DNA of 64,000 nucleotides from the NCBI RefSeq assembly GCF_009834915.1, contig NZ_WVHS01000001.1:62001-126000 (forward strand), read 5' to 3'. Below, piece after piece: positions 54,501 through 62,065 of this stretch. Position 1 is the stretch's first letter; every line of letters begins with the position of its first letter. The notes under the pieces are model-generated. The model saw only the letters and a list, made by a program, of their open reading frames with translations, had not been told where the DNA came from and made no database searches. The DNA comes from Hufsiella ginkgonis (GTDB lineage Bacteria > Bacteroidota > Bacteroidia > Sphingobacteriales > Sphingobacteriaceae). The position numbers and the translations under genes were made by a program.

Positions 54501-54928
54501 CCATCGGGATGGGACATAGTGATGTCGTGACCACCTTTTAAGCGGACGGTCACGCCACCCACCGGCAGGCCATCGCTACCGGTGATCTTGCCCGTCACAT
54601 GATAAGAAGGCGGCGGCCCGGTGATAAGAGAAAGCACGATGACATGATCGTCGCGGATCTGCCAGCTCACCTTCGTGCCGCTGAACAGGGCAGTCAGCAC
54701 GCCGGGAAGCGATGTGCCTTTCTCCGTTACCAGGCTTACCCGGGCATCGGGCCGTACCTGGTCGGCATTGTAGAAAAAGCGGTAGCCGCTCGCGGCTTCG
54801 ATCCGGTCCAGCACGTCGGCCAGCGGCACATTTTGCAAATTAAAGGAAAGGGTAACGACCTGTGCGCGTGCCAGGTCAGGAAAAAAAATAAACGACACGA
54901 ACATGCCAACGAGTAAAACCACCCTCAT
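51566..54928 (-). CDS. SusC/RagA-like TonB-linked outer membrane protein with STN domain
   Basis: The 1120-residue protein has a signal peptide (cleaved near ARAQ), a secretin/TonB short N-terminal (STN) domain (about 27-75), a carboxypeptidase-regulatory-like domain (about 113-190, GKITGSDGLPVGGVTVRLKG), a plug with VVIGFGTQK and SMQNMLTGKL, and the TonB-dependent barrel to the C-terminus. STN-bearing receptors typically signal through a FecR anti-sigma, and a FecR/ECF pair lies directly upstream on the same strand (60 bp away). It would import a glycan or sulfated oligosaccharide. Length and domain order are normal. Confidence 0.96.
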   Translation of the reverse strand: MRVVLLVGMFVSFIFFPDLARAQVVTLSFNLQNVPLADVLDRIEAASGYRFFYNADQVRPDARVSLVTEKGTSLPGVLTALFSGTKVSWQIRDDHVIVLSLITGPPPSYHVTGKITGSDGLPVGGVTVRLKGGHDITMSHPDGKFTVDVLPGATLLFTCVGFLQVEWRVDAAQKNIVLPADSRFLSEVVVIGFGTQKTITKTGAISSIKQEDIISTPSASMQNMLTGKLTGFFSQQRSGMPGKDGAEFVVRGVSTFTGVTTPLVLVDDVAFSYELFSTIDPNEVEAVTVLKDASTTAIYGIKGANGVVLVTTKRGKGGPPKINFRTEYGIQVPTHTPRFLNAFQTAKLRNESIANDNLLSGTATPPEFSAADLELFRNGGDPYGHPDVDWYHTLFRKSAPMTSTRLDISGGTERLRYFISGGYLNQQGMLNELSVSPEINNEYYYNRYNFRANLDISASGSLLIKADASGSSGLRNNPYFDGASGAGEVAAFNELFRYDFLNPYTYAIRNPDGTFGWSPPFRPAPFSAKPNIVGRIGYGGYTRVQENTINLNLSATQKLDALLPGLLATVKISALNVSSAQRQLVRRNFPSWYYDQANDLYTPRDAAVSRVDPWQLIYNAGSPSRQFNFQVNTAFSRQYGKHNFGALALFNQTTVSRADANASNNYIPANFRGVTFRGTYDYDERYLLEFSGAYNGSSRFVGSRRLGFFPAMAIGWNIARESFFHDNFTFVDLFKIRGSLGLTGSDDPGTGNYYIYDQTYVRNGTYSFGESGKTYSGIAEGSIGNEEVTWQKERKADMGLDVSLFHGSLSATFEWFSNMRFNILTPRNTIAPYFGLSSIPPVNIGKVANRGMELEINLSKRTGKFGFEVQGIYSHARNQILEIDEPQAKYPWQQLTGNSVGMVQQWIFDGFYTQKEIDDPNVAKPAGLVGTGFLKYRDLNTDGKIDLDDRAYIGNSDLPADRLGLNLGFTYRKLSFRILLQADLNFDFQLSQDISSPWKANLQEFHLQRWTPETAGNARFPRLVSDFVGTYMTSADPSTFWVIPGDYLRVRSVEAGWQIPPALLRKVRLKQARLFANGYNLFSWSRSFSRYQVDPEVARGSVTGTYPQQRLFNTGIAIQL

Positions 54929-54988
54929 GATAACCCAATTCGTTGTTTACCAGCGCATAGCCACGCTCCGGACTGCAAGTATAAATGA

Positions 54989-56011
54989 TTAGTATAAACC
55001 TAACGTTAATTTACCTTCAGCTATCGTGTACTTGAACGATGTGGTGGCCTGCAGTAATTTCATCGCCTCATCCACCGTCTCGTTGCTGATTGTACCGGTA
55101 AGGTGTACGCTTTTCAATTCCTCATCCGAAAATGCGATCTCAAGATTATAACGCCGCTCCATCCGGCGGGCCAGGTCGCCGAAACGCTCGTTCCGGAACA
55201 CCATTTTATTATCGATCCAGGCTGTTTCCACGAATTCATTTTTGGTCCCGTGGGCCGGCGTTACCGCTGAAATTTCGAAAGTTCCGGTTTGATTACCGGA
55301 TTTATCTGTGCTTCCATTGGCATTATACAAAAGTTTCTCGTTAGGTTTAAGCACGATCTTACCCGGACTCTCCCCTTTGCGAAGCAGTACTTCAACCGAT
55401 CCGTCGATCAGCGTGGTCTCTGTCAAATGATCATCCGGGTAGGCCCGAACGTTAAAAATAGTACCAAGGTCGATAATACTGATATCGGCCGTATGAATGA
55501 TAAACGGATGCCGCTCGTCATGAATGACGGTAAAGTATGCCTCGCCGGTCAATGTGACTTCCCGGGTGGGCCGTGAAACGAAATCGCGGGCATAAGAGAG
55601 CCGGCTTCCGGCGTTGAGCTTAACGGTAGTGCCATCGGGTAGCGTCACTTCGGTACTCGTGCCGTTTTGGGCGACGATCTCATTGGAGCCCGAAAGCCGG
55701 GAAGTCCGTGCAAAAACAAACCAGCATACCACGGCCGCCACGCAGGCTACAGCAGACCAGCGCACCAGGGACTTCCGGTAAAATGGTATTACGTCCGCAG
55801 TCGGTCCTGAGACTTCGAGCATGCTGTGAATTTCTTCAACGATGGCATCGGGAATCGGGTCTTTTACTTCGGTTGCGCGCATCACTTCGTACGAAAACCA
55901 GGCATCCGGATCGGACTTGAACAGCTCGTCCAACTCCCGGTCCTCGTCGGCCGTGGAGGCACCCGAGAGCCGTTTGCCCATTAGCATCCATATACGATTT
56001 TTAAAAGCCAT
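54989..56011 (-). CDS. FecR-family anti-sigma factor
   Basis: The 340-residue protein has a short cytoplasmic N-terminus (about 1-85) that should hold the sigma factor, one membrane helix (about 88-104, WSAVACVAAVVCWFVFA), the FecR domain (about 110-215, with TEVTLPDGTTVKLNAGSRLSY), and a C-terminal DUF4974-like domain (LARRMERRYNLEIAFSDEEL). It relays the state of the STN domain of the SusC-like receptor to the ECF sigma factor. It lies between the sigma gene (114 bp upstream) and susC (60 bp downstream), the usual order. Confidence 0.95.
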   Translation of the reverse strand: MAFKNRIWMLMGKRLSGASTADEDRELDELFKSDPDAWFSYEVMRATEVKDPIPDAIVEEIHSMLEVSGPTADVIPFYRKSLVRWSAVACVAAVVCWFVFARTSRLSGSNEIVAQNGTSTEVTLPDGTTVKLNAGSRLSYARDFVSRPTREVTLTGEAYFTVIHDERHPFIIHTADISIIDLGTIFNVRAYPDDHLTETTLIDGSVEVLLRKGESPGKIVLKPNEKLLYNANGSTDKSGNQTGTFEISAVTPAHGTKNEFVETAWIDNKMVFRNERFGDLARRMERRYNLEIAFSDEELKSVHLTGTISNETVDEAMKLLQATTSFKYTIAEGKLTLGLY

Positions 56012-56125
56012 TGACCTGTATCCGCAATAACGGAAGTAAAGCTAAAATTAAGCTTTTCTACCGATATAGAGTATGTATGATGGGGCACATACTAAGCGAT
56101 AACTTAAAAAACATGCTTTGATGCA

Positions 56126-56689
56126 TTATTGTCCGTAAAGGCTGATGGCGAAGCTGATTTTCTTCACGGCGATAGCCAGCTGAACATCGATCGTGTTGAT
56201 CGAAATTCCAAGTTGTACCGCCACATCCTTATTGCGATAGCCCTGTTCGCGGATCAGCTTATAGATTAACTGGCAGCGCGGCGGCAGATTTTCCACTACT
56301 TCGGCGATGATCTTTGCAAGTTCCCCGGTTAACATGGTGCTTTCCGGATCGATGGCCACTTCCGTCGAAAGCGCTTCGATCGGCTCTTCTGTAAAGCGTA
56401 AAACGTCTTGTTCCTTTTTTCGTTTACTCAACTCCCGGTAACAGCGGTTTCGTACCGATGTGAACAGGTAAATACGCATGTGCTCGATTTTCCCGATGTC
56501 CTCTTTTTTGTTCCAGATTTGAAAAAGTATATCCGACACCACCTCTTCAGCCAGTTCGGTCGATTTCAGGTGCGACTCAGCGAAAGATAATAACGTCGGG
56601 TAATACGTGTCCCAAAGATGCCGGTACACTTCGGTAAAATTTTTTTTCAAAATAAGCTCATGAAGGCTTGTCTTGATTAATTTTTCCAT
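56126..56689 (-). CDS. ECF RNA polymerase sigma factor
   Basis: The 187-residue protein is a sigma-70 ECF subfamily member: region 2 (about 20-90, with LLSFAESHLKSTELAEEVVSDILFQIWNKK and the helix IYLFTSVRNRCYRELSKRKK) and region 4 (about 128-178, LPPRCQLIYKLIREQG, with the HTH GYRNKDVAVQLGISINTIDV). It should drive the SusC/SusD genes downstream when the FecR protein releases it. Promoter sites for it could not be assigned. It is the first gene of the locus and is divergent from the GNAT-like gene, across a 233-bp gap. Confidence 0.95.
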   Translation of the reverse strand: MEKLIKTSLHELILKKNFTEVYRHLWDTYYPTLLSFAESHLKSTELAEEVVSDILFQIWNKKEDIGKIEHMRIYLFTSVRNRCYRELSKRKKEQDVLRFTEEPIEALSTEVAIDPESTMLTGELAKIIAEVVENLPPRCQLIYKLIREQGYRNKDVAVQLGISINTIDVQLAIAVKKISFAISLYGQ

Positions 56690-56922
56690 CGAGAATTAAT
56701 TTAGGCGGCAGGTCGAGCTTACCGGTTGTCAAATCAACGGGTTTAATATTAATCGGTTATTTGCTTACCATTAACAAATACTGTCGTCTTCACGTCCGAA
56801 GGTTAAGGCTGATAAAATTGGGTATATCGTTAAGAGGCTTTGCCGCAGGAAGGGAGATTGAAACGGCGAAAAGCTCACCGGAAGAGCTTGCGTCAATCTT
56901 TATAATTTCGTAAATTAGCTAT

Positions 56923-57447
56923 GTGGCTAGAGAAAGGAATGTAGGACTGGATTTCGTAATCGATAAGCTGACTAATTCGATCGAAAACACTTTTACTGGT
57001 GAGGTTTTTGATACTGAAATTGCCATGCTTACAAGTACGGATTCCAGGCAAATCAAAAAGGCTGACTGGCAATTTGATTGGCAAAAGGAGTTGAAAGACG
57101 CGAGTAAGGAAGTATTTAAACTGACGACTGTAAATAACCCGAAAATAATACAAGGTTTATTGAGTATCGAAGATAAACAGGATCACGTATTTATGCATCT
57201 TATTGAGAGCGCAAAATTCAACAAGGGTAAAGGCAAAATGTATTTTGGCGTTCCTGTCAATTTGGTAGCATATGCCTGCAAGGTTTCTGTCGATAAAGGA
57301 TACGAAGGCTTTCTTGCATTTGATGCAAAATCGACGTTAATCAAGCATTACGAACAATCGCTGCGTGCGACACACTTTCGGGGATTACGAATGTTTATAG
57401 AAACGAGCGCCGCTTTACGGCTCATTTCGCAATACTTTAAAAATTAA
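56923..57447 (+). CDS. GNAT-like protein, cassette-type
   Basis: The 174-residue protein has the layout of a GNAT acetyltransferase: a strand region IIQGLLSIEDKQDHVFMHLIES near residue 80, GVPVNLVAYACKVSVDKGYEGFLAFDAK (about 113-140, the acetyl-CoA-loop/helix part) and FIETSAALRLISQYF at the end. The canonical RxxGxG/A loop is not clearly present, so the assignment is moderate. The start is a GTG at 56923; an ATG 2 bp upstream is out of frame. It is followed after 4 bp by a 57-aa gene, so the two form a pair, and then by an attC-like element. GNAT genes with a small partner are known as toxin-antitoxin modules, but here that is inference. Confidence 0.7.
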   Translation: MARERNVGLDFVIDKLTNSIENTFTGEVFDTEIAMLTSTDSRQIKKADWQFDWQKELKDASKEVFKLTTVNNPKIIQGLLSIEDKQDHVFMHLIESAKFNKGKGKMYFGVPVNLVAYACKVSVDKGYEGFLAFDAKSTLIKHYEQSLRATHFRGLRMFIETSAALRLISQYFKN

Positions 57448-57451
57448 AAAC

Positions 57452-57625
57452 ATGGGACTAATCAGGGAACCAAAGAACATTGATCTTTCTACGAAGTCAG
57501 AACCATGGACGGAAGTTGAACTTTATGATTTCCGAAATTTGATGCGAGATATTAAGGCTAAAAATGCAAAGCGCAAGGAAAGGGCCCTAAAAGCTAATGG
57601 CCAACCGGCACAGCGAGTCCGATAA
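57452..57625 (+). CDS. 57-aa basic partner of the GNAT-like gene
   Basis: The ATG at 57452 opens MGLIREPKNIDLSTKSEPW, then VELYDFRNLMRDIKAKN and a Lys/Arg-rich tail ending QPAQRVR. It has no known domain and no signal peptide. The gap from the GNAT-like stop is 4 bp, which implies coupled translation. Size and position would suit an antitoxin or adaptor. The stop is only 8 bp before the left arm of the attC-like repeat, a typical gene-to-attC distance in cassettes. Confidence 0.6.
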   Translation: MGLIREPKNIDLSTKSEPWTEVELYDFRNLMRDIKAKNAKRKERALKANGQPAQRVR

Positions 57626-57633
57626 CAGCACAT

Positions 57634-57770
57634 CTGCTAACAAGGGCTTGGCGCAAGTGGGCCACCCGTGCAAGCCGAGCCTTTCTGCTTTTTAACTAAA
57701 TTTATTGCAAAGCTAACGACAGTGGTTTTTAATTTCCACCTGCGCCAAACCCCGGAACGTTATGCGGCAG
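57634..57770. repeat. attC-like imperfect inverted repeat between gene modules
   Basis: Left arm 57634-57660 (CTGCTAACAAGGGC and TTGGCGCAAGTGG) pairs with right arm 57736-57770 (CCACCTGCGCCAA, then CCCCGGAACGTTATGCGGCAG). The core TTGGCGCA/TGCGCCAA is a perfect match, GTGG pairs with CCAC, and the ends CTGC-TAAC and GTTATGC-GGCAG are inverse with an insert. The total length of 137 bp, terminal AAC/GTT boxes and an unpaired middle are the layout of integron attC sites. The GTT box reads GTTATGC, not the strict GTTRRRY. No integrase is in the window. Confidence 0.6.
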
Positions 57771-57936
57771 TACAAGATCCTACTCCGGTCGGCGATCCTT
57801 CCGGCATGACACCCATGTTCTTGCTGTGACATAACTATTTTTCCACATTCCATCATTTTGACAATCGCCGCTTGGCACCCTGATTTCCAACCCCATTTTT
57901 TAATACTTACCTTCACCTCACCGATTTTTAACGGCG

Positions 57937-58806
57937 ATGAAAACCTCGATAGCGCATCTTCCATCCGAAAAACAGCAGGAACTTTCTGGTGTACTGGAAG
58001 CTATTTTGCAGGTTGCCAAACCGGTAATGGTGATTCTTTTCGGAAGCTTCTCACGCGGCGATTGGGTGGAGGATCGTTATGTTGAGAACGGTACGACCTA
58101 CACCTACAAAAGCGACTTCGATATCCTGGTCGTATTTAAGCAGGAAAAGCATATTCCTTCGAAGATGGCCAAAGGCATCAGGCAAACAATCGGCAAGCGC
58201 GCGGAAGGATTTACACCGTTAAGCATGATTTTCCACGGCATCGACTTTTTAAATAAGGAGTTGGAAGAAGGGAACTACTTCTTCGCAGATATTGTGAAAG
58301 AAGGGACGATGCTATACGATAGTGGGTCCTATCAGTTGGCAGCGGTAAAAGAGCTTTTACCGGAAGCCCGAGCTAAGAAAGGTAAGATGTACTTTGATAG
58401 TTGGTTCGACAATGGTAACAAATTCCTTAAAGGCTCGTCCTTTTATTTAAGCGAAGGTGACTACAAACAAGCCATTTTTCTACTTCACCAGGCTACCGAA
58501 AGTTTTTACATGGCTATCATCCTCGTCTTCACTGATTACAAGCCGAAAACCCACGAGCTCGATATATTGAGTAAAGAAGCACGGATGCTTGACAAACGAT
58601 TTCAGCAGGCTTTTCCACAGGCTAGTGCGGAAGAAGTTCGGTTGTTCGATTTATTAAAGCGGTCGTATATCGATTCTCGATACAAGATGGGTTATGTAGT
58701 AGCTAAAGAAGGCCTCGACTACCTGGCGGAGCGCGTAAAACGATTGAAAGAATTAACAGAACAGGTTTGCCTGGAAAAGATCGAACAACTAAGGCAGGCC
58801 GAATGA
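57937..58806 (+). CDS. Nucleotidyltransferase-HEPN fusion protein
   Basis: The 289-residue protein joins two domains. The N-terminal minimal nucleotidyltransferase (about 1-130) has ILFGSFSRGDWVED and the metal aspartates in KSDFDILVV, so it looks active. The C-terminal HEPN domain (about 145-275) has the helix pattern FLKGSSFYLSEGDYKQAIFLLHQATESFY and the late KRSYIDSRYKMGYV; the usual RxxxxH RNase motif of HEPN toxins is not clear. Separate MNT-HEPN pairs form toxin-antitoxin systems where the MNT AMPylates the HEPN; a fusion is rarer. Its stop overlaps the start of the DUF1016 gene (ATGA), so both are co-translated. Codon use is AT-richer than the PUL neighbours. Confidence 0.85.
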   Translation: MKTSIAHLPSEKQQELSGVLEAILQVAKPVMVILFGSFSRGDWVEDRYVENGTTYTYKSDFDILVVFKQEKHIPSKMAKGIRQTIGKRAEGFTPLSMIFHGIDFLNKELEEGNYFFADIVKEGTMLYDSGSYQLAAVKELLPEARAKKGKMYFDSWFDNGNKFLKGSSFYLSEGDYKQAIFLLHQATESFYMAIILVFTDYKPKTHELDILSKEARMLDKRFQQAFPQASAEEVRLFDLLKRSYIDSRYKMGYVVAKEGLDYLAERVKRLKELTEQVCLEKIEQLRQAE

Positions 58807-59807
58807 AACCGATAAAAGACAACTATACCGAGCTTCTTGATAATATCGGCCTCACGATAGAGACCGCACGACAAAACGCATTCAAGGCCATTAATACCGA
58901 ATTGGTGAAAGCTAATTGGGAAATCGGCAGACACATCGTCGAATTTGAACAGCATGGTGAAGAACGGGCAGAGTATGGAAGCGACTTGTTATCAAGGCTT
59001 TCTAAAGATTTAAAACTTCGTTACGGGAAGGGATTCGGCAGACGGAACGTGCTTGATATGCGACGGTTTTATATCGCTTTCCCAAAATGGCAAACAGTGT
59101 CTGCCAAATTAAGCTGGAGTCATTTCATTGTGCTGATCGGCGTTTCGGACGAAACCGCCCGTAAGTTTTATGAACAGCAAGCCATCAACGAGAACTTATC
59201 GAAACGAGAACTCGAGCGACAAATCGATTCGTCGCTTTTTGAAAGGCTTGCCCTCAGCAAAGACAAGAAGGAAGTACTGAAGCTATCCGAAAAGGGTCAT
59301 ATCGTTTCACATCCTGCTGAACTAATCAAAGATCCTTACGTTCTTGACTTTCTAAAAATCCCACAAAGTACTAAGGTGACAGAAAAGCACCTGGAACAGA
59401 AGATCATCGACAACTTGCAGTTATTTCTCTTAGAACTCGGCAAAGGTTTCGCCTTCATCGGCCGGCAATACAAAATTTCTTTACGGAATAAGCATTTCTA
59501 TGTCGACCTCGTATTTTATCACCGTATTTTGAAATGCTTTGTGTTGGTTGACTTGAAAACAAAAGCAGTGCAGCATAACGATGTTGGGCAGATGAACCTT
59601 TACCTGAATTACTTCAAAACGGAGGAGAATGTTGATGGCGATGGCGAGCCGATCGGAATTATCCTTTCAGCAGACAAAGACGAGGTACTGGTTGAATATG
59701 CTACCGGCGGAATGTCTAATAAGATATTCGTTTCAAAATACCAACTTTACCTGCCTGGCAAGAAGCTACTGCAAAAGCAGGTGAAAGCTATACTTGATGC
59801 CAAATAG
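58803..59807 (+). CDS. DUF1016/YhcG-type PDDEXK nuclease
   Basis: The start is the ATG at 58803, inside an ATGA overlap with the upstream gene; a frame opening at 58767 would overlap more. The 334-residue protein has the N-terminal DUF1016 domain (about 8-150, with NWEIGRHIVEFEQHG, SRLSKDLKLRYGKGFGRRNV and LSWSHFIVLIGV) and the C-terminal nuclease domain (about 165-330), with the catalytic set in FYVDLVFYH and LVDLKTKA and the conserved GQMNLYLNYF. Such proteins are predicted restriction-like nucleases tied to defence islands. Fusion-partner NTase-HEPN upstream and repeat elements on both sides suggest a transferable defence or addiction module. Confidence 0.9.
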   Translation: MKPIKDNYTELLDNIGLTIETARQNAFKAINTELVKANWEIGRHIVEFEQHGEERAEYGSDLLSRLSKDLKLRYGKGFGRRNVLDMRRFYIAFPKWQTVSAKLSWSHFIVLIGVSDETARKFYEQQAINENLSKRELERQIDSSLFERLALSKDKKEVLKLSEKGHIVSHPAELIKDPYVLDFLKIPQSTKVTEKHLEQKIIDNLQLFLLELGKGFAFIGRQYKISLRNKHFYVDLVFYHRILKCFVLVDLKTKAVQHNDVGQMNLYLNYFKTEENVDGDGEPIGIILSADKDEVLVEYATGGMSNKIFVSKYQLYLPGKKLLQKQVKAILDAK

Positions 59808-59836
59808 TAAGTGGGGGCCAGGATTCGGTACCACCT

Positions 59837-59868
59837 GCCTGTAACAAGCGGTTTGGCACAAGAATGGC
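59837..59868. repeat. Truncated second copy of the attC-like left arm
   Basis: TAACAAG (59842-59848), a 4-nt gap, then TTGGCACAAG and ATGGC repeat the left arm at 57638-57660 with a 1-nt spacing difference. No right arm follows before the PUL gene at 59883. It lies 30 bp after the nuclease stop, the same relation as the first copy has to the 57-aa gene. Confidence 0.5.
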
Positions 59869-59882
59869 TTCAGACCTTCCAC

Positions 59883-62012
59883 CTACTTGCCGCTAAACAT
59901 CCTAACATAGCGATACTCCTTACCTGAGCGGATATCCTTCACACGTGCTTCTATCTTATGCTGTCCGGGTAATGGCTCTCCCCACTTAAACAGGTAATAA
60001 GCATCGGCAGTCGCGCCGCCGGTTCCCTGAGCTTTTTTCACCACCTGCTCGGTTTTAACCGCTTTTCCATCCACCATTAATTCGATCAATCGTACAGCCT
60101 CGGCCCGAAGCGCCTGGCGAACGCCGGTCCAGCGCGTCCGCACACGAATAGCCAGGCCTGCTTCCGGGCGGCCTTCTTCGAACTTATCCTCTTTGGATAT
60201 TACGGTGATCACGGCCTGCGGCCGCGAAAGAGTTTGACCATCCCACCACTTCCAGGTTTTCTCGCTGGTATTGATAAAGACCCTGGCCGCATCCGTCCCG
60301 CCAAGCATACGCGTTTTATAGTTACTCACGCTGTCGTGGCGCACGCCGACTACCCAATTTTTCTTCAAGGCGGCGATCATTGCATCATAGGTCGGCTCTT
60401 TTGCTATAAAAAGCGTTCGGTGGTTGGTGAGCTCGTCTGTCCACCACCATGATTCCGCGCCATGCGCATCCTGCAGCGTTACCATCGGCAAACGATACCG
60501 GTACTCAGCAAGATACGGTAGCCAGAACATGAAGTTCTGACCGAAATGTACGGTACTGAGTGCCACGTACCCGAAATTATTCAGCGATTCATCGATTAGG
60601 ATACGCGCCAGGGGCTCGTTGTTGCTCACCTGCAGCATGAGGCCGCCATTTGCTTTCCTCAATTGTTCGAGGGTGGTGGATTTTAACTCCGCGAAAGACG
60701 ATTTTTTACTAAAATGAACCGGTACGTTCGGCGGAGCGATGTAGTCGAGCACATGATTGAAGGATCCCATTCCTTCCACACTTACTTCGTTATCGTGCGG
60801 CTCGTCCGATTGAAAAAACGTTACCGGAACTTTTCGCTCGTTTGCAATGCGCTGCGCTTCGGCGGTCCAGCCGGCTACCGGGTATTTCACCCCCCACAGG
60901 TGAATGTTGAGGCTATCTGCCAGCATAACAGCTTCGAGCGGACTTCCGCTACCCTGCGCCTGGAACTGCACGGTATAAACCTTGTAGCCCGAGAAGTCGG
61001 GTCTGGGCTCATTAAAGCTTTTCGGTTTGGGCGCCCGGTCGAGCTCGGCAAGGGCGCCAAGTGACGTAAGTGCGTCGATGGCATAGAATGAAGCGACCGG
61101 TGTGGAATGCAATCCGGGCCGTGCACCGAAACCGCCATCAGCGTTTCTCAGCGATGCCAGGTACCTGATGGCGGCAGCTTTGTCAGCTGGCGCGGCGTTC
61201 AGGCGGGCCAGCGCTTTGATCGCGGCCCAGGTGTACGCTACGTCGTCATTCACCCCAATGGCAGGCGAAGGCTGATGGGTAAATCCCCCGTTCGGCCGCT
61301 GACATTTCTGGAGCCAGGAAACTGTTTCTGCGGTTAACTGCTTCGGACCGCCCAGCGCGTCCCACGCGGCCAAAGCCCAGCAGGTATTGAGCACGTTACC
61401 ATCTCCGCCGGCAGCTGCCAGTGCATTGTTAAAGCTGCCGTTCGACCGGCGGCACGATTCCAGGTAACGTAAAAAACCGGGACCATCGGTCATAGTGAGG
61501 CCAAGGAACTCATTGCAGATGGGGGTCATCGTTTCCTGGAAGAGGCCAGCATAGCCATTGCCCTCGTAATTAGCCAGCACACCCGCCTGCGATTTCCAGC
61601 TTTTTACGTCGTCATCGAACGAGTGAAGATCGCCGCCAAGCCAGCGGACGGCCTGGATTTGTTCATACACCAGGTTACGCATGTTGGAGCCGCTTGGCCC
61701 CGCCTCGCCCCTCGGGGTGTTGCCGATAAAATAGTTCAACGTGCCTGTGGTTGTCGATTTTTGCGGATGATGCGTACGGATGAATTCGGCCAGTCTGGCT
61801 TTATCAGCGGGCAACGCATCGATATCATATAGAATCCCGGTTACCGCGTACGTTGGCGTGAGGTGCGAATCGTATTGATCTTCCCAGCCGTAGCCGCCGT
61901 CGGGCTTGGAAAGGCGCGTATTGATATAGGATAAGAGCTCCTTTTTCCAGGACGATTGAGCAAGCGCTGCAAGCGGGAACAGGAAAAAGAGCAATAACAG
62001 GAATTTTTTCAT
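59883..62012 (-). CDS. Secreted prenyltransferase-repeat protein with PHP-like C-terminus
   Basis: The start at 62012 (MKKFLLLLFFLFPLAALAQ) gives a standard signal peptide; the frame opens 8 codons earlier. The N-terminal ~300 residues contain repeats of the prenyltransferase/squalene-oxidase barrel type, with GGYGWED, RRSNGSFNNA, QRPNGGFTHQ and RNADGGFGARPG. From about 350 on it looks like a PHP/CehA-type fold: VTLQDAHGAESWWWTDELTNHRTLF occupies the place of the GNDNHGT segment of the PHP gene at 45.3 kb, but the metal-binding histidines are few, so it is probably not a hydrolase. No known enzyme has this exact join. It lies 53 bp downstream of SusD in the second SusCD locus. Confidence 0.75.
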   Translation of the reverse strand: MKKFLLLLFFLFPLAALAQSSWKKELLSYINTRLSKPDGGYGWEDQYDSHLTPTYAVTGILYDIDALPADKARLAEFIRTHHPQKSTTTGTLNYFIGNTPRGEAGPSGSNMRNLVYEQIQAVRWLGGDLHSFDDDVKSWKSQAGVLANYEGNGYAGLFQETMTPICNEFLGLTMTDGPGFLRYLESCRRSNGSFNNALAAAGGDGNVLNTCWALAAWDALGGPKQLTAETVSWLQKCQRPNGGFTHQPSPAIGVNDDVAYTWAAIKALARLNAAPADKAAAIRYLASLRNADGGFGARPGLHSTPVASFYAIDALTSLGALAELDRAPKPKSFNEPRPDFSGYKVYTVQFQAQGSGSPLEAVMLADSLNIHLWGVKYPVAGWTAEAQRIANERKVPVTFFQSDEPHDNEVSVEGMGSFNHVLDYIAPPNVPVHFSKKSSFAELKSTTLEQLRKANGGLMLQVSNNEPLARILIDESLNNFGYVALSTVHFGQNFMFWLPYLAEYRYRLPMVTLQDAHGAESWWWTDELTNHRTLFIAKEPTYDAMIAALKKNWVVGVRHDSVSNYKTRMLGGTDAARVFINTSEKTWKWWDGQTLSRPQAVITVISKEDKFEEGRPEAGLAIRVRTRWTGVRQALRAEAVRLIELMVDGKAVKTEQVVKKAQGTGGATADAYYLFKWGEPLPGQHKIEARVKDIRSGKEYRYVRMFSGK

Positions 62013-62065
62013 TTGAATAATCGTTTTTAACGGCAATGAAGCTTCGATAAACTTTTATCCTTTTC

